32,573 nucleotides of DNA from Akkermansia muciniphila (GTDB lineage: Bacteria; Verrucomicrobiota; Verrucomicrobiia; Limisphaerales; BJHT01), in NCBI GenBank assembly GCA_945861535.1, contig CAMAUZ010000085.1:1-32573 (forward strand). Direction: 5' to 3'. Every line of letters begins with the position of its first letter. Position 1 is the first letter of the stretch. Below the pieces are notes generated by a model, which was not told the DNA's origin, searched no databases, and saw nothing but the letters and a program-made list of their open reading frames with translations. Positions 32,428 to 32,573 of this stretch are shown piece by piece. Position numbers and translations under genes: made by a program.

Positions 32428-32573
32428 TAGTGTAGTGTCTCCGAATTGACTATACATAACAGGTTTTGGCGATAAACTCACGGCATGGCTCGACCCATTC
32501 AAACCCTGTCCCTCACCCCCGAACAGCGATCCGAGCTGCGACGGCTCGTCAATCGGCCCACCGCCTCGCAGCG
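32428..32573 (+). mobile_element. IS630-family insertion sequence, left end (runs off window)
   Basis: A candidate left end begins at a TA dinucleotide (32428-32429), the target that IS630/Tc1-like elements duplicate. It is followed by GTGTAGTGTCTCCGAATTGA, which may be the terminal inverted repeat, and then by the transposase start. The right end lies outside the window, so the boundary is inferred. Confidence 0.5.
32485..32573 (+). CDS. IS630-family transposase, N-terminal fragment
   Basis: The first 29 residues begin MARPIQTLSLTPEQRSEL and continue RRLVNRPTASQR. The opening 'MARP--LSLT-EQR-EL-RLV-R-TA-QR' is the typical start of IS630-type DDE transposases, just before their helix-turn-helix. 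The catalytic domain is beyond the window, so activity cannot be judged. Confidence 0.72.
   Translation, partial: MARPIQTLSLTPEQRSELRRLVNRPTASQ

Overview
The window is GC-rich and looks like a Verrucomicrobiota chromosome (or a close PVC-superphylum relative). This is inferred from gene families that are expanded in that group: a PSCyt1-DUF1549-DUF1553 protein paired with a Tat-exported DUF1501 protein, and a giant ThuA / PVC-type dehydrogenase / cytochrome c fusion. Hopanoid genes, weak Shine-Dalgarno sequences and intergenic regions full of palindromic repeats fit the same picture. I saw no rRNA, tRNA or CRISPR array.

Layout. 1-1793 (minus): the 5' end of an FtsX-type ABC permease and a complete ABC-2 permease, separated by a repeat-bounded spacer. 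1932-2374 (minus): a compact hicBA-type toxin-antitoxin pair. 2574-9156 (plus): the DUF1553 and DUF1501 genes, which normally sit side by side, are pushed apart here by about 1.9 kb of foreign-looking DNA. That DNA holds three small cassette-like genes, one complete integron attC site and several partial ones, a second truncated copy of the DUF1501 5' end, and a toxin-antitoxin module whose toxin has been cut away. 9574-11483 (minus): a metallophosphoesterase and a secreted beta-propeller protein.

12215-19715 (plus) is the conserved backbone: yicC, gmk, coaC, a membrane histidine kinase with its NtrC-type sigma-54 response regulator, a small membrane protein, hpnD and, after a repeat-filled gap, hpnK. 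Several junctions overlap or nearly touch, so most of the block is probably one operon. It links RNA and nucleotide housekeeping and CoA synthesis to hopanoid precursor synthesis.

19716-26224 is an accessory region. It carries large structured repeats, a ParE/RelE-like toxin-antitoxin pair whose toxin lacks a normal start codon, three small unknown proteins with a 50-bp direct repeat, and a 1290-residue low-GC gene. That gene has a GHKL (sacsin-like) ATPase at its N-terminus and a probable PD-(D/E)XK nuclease at its C-terminus. Its ATPase motifs are in an unexpected order (motif II, then I, then III). This gene is the best candidate for an undescribed, possibly defensive, system.

26294-31395 (minus): the giant secreted ThuA/dehydrogenase/cytochrome fusion and a cupin. 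31396-32573: repeats, a deletion-scarred oligopeptide permease remnant and the 5' end of an IS630-family transposase that runs off the window.
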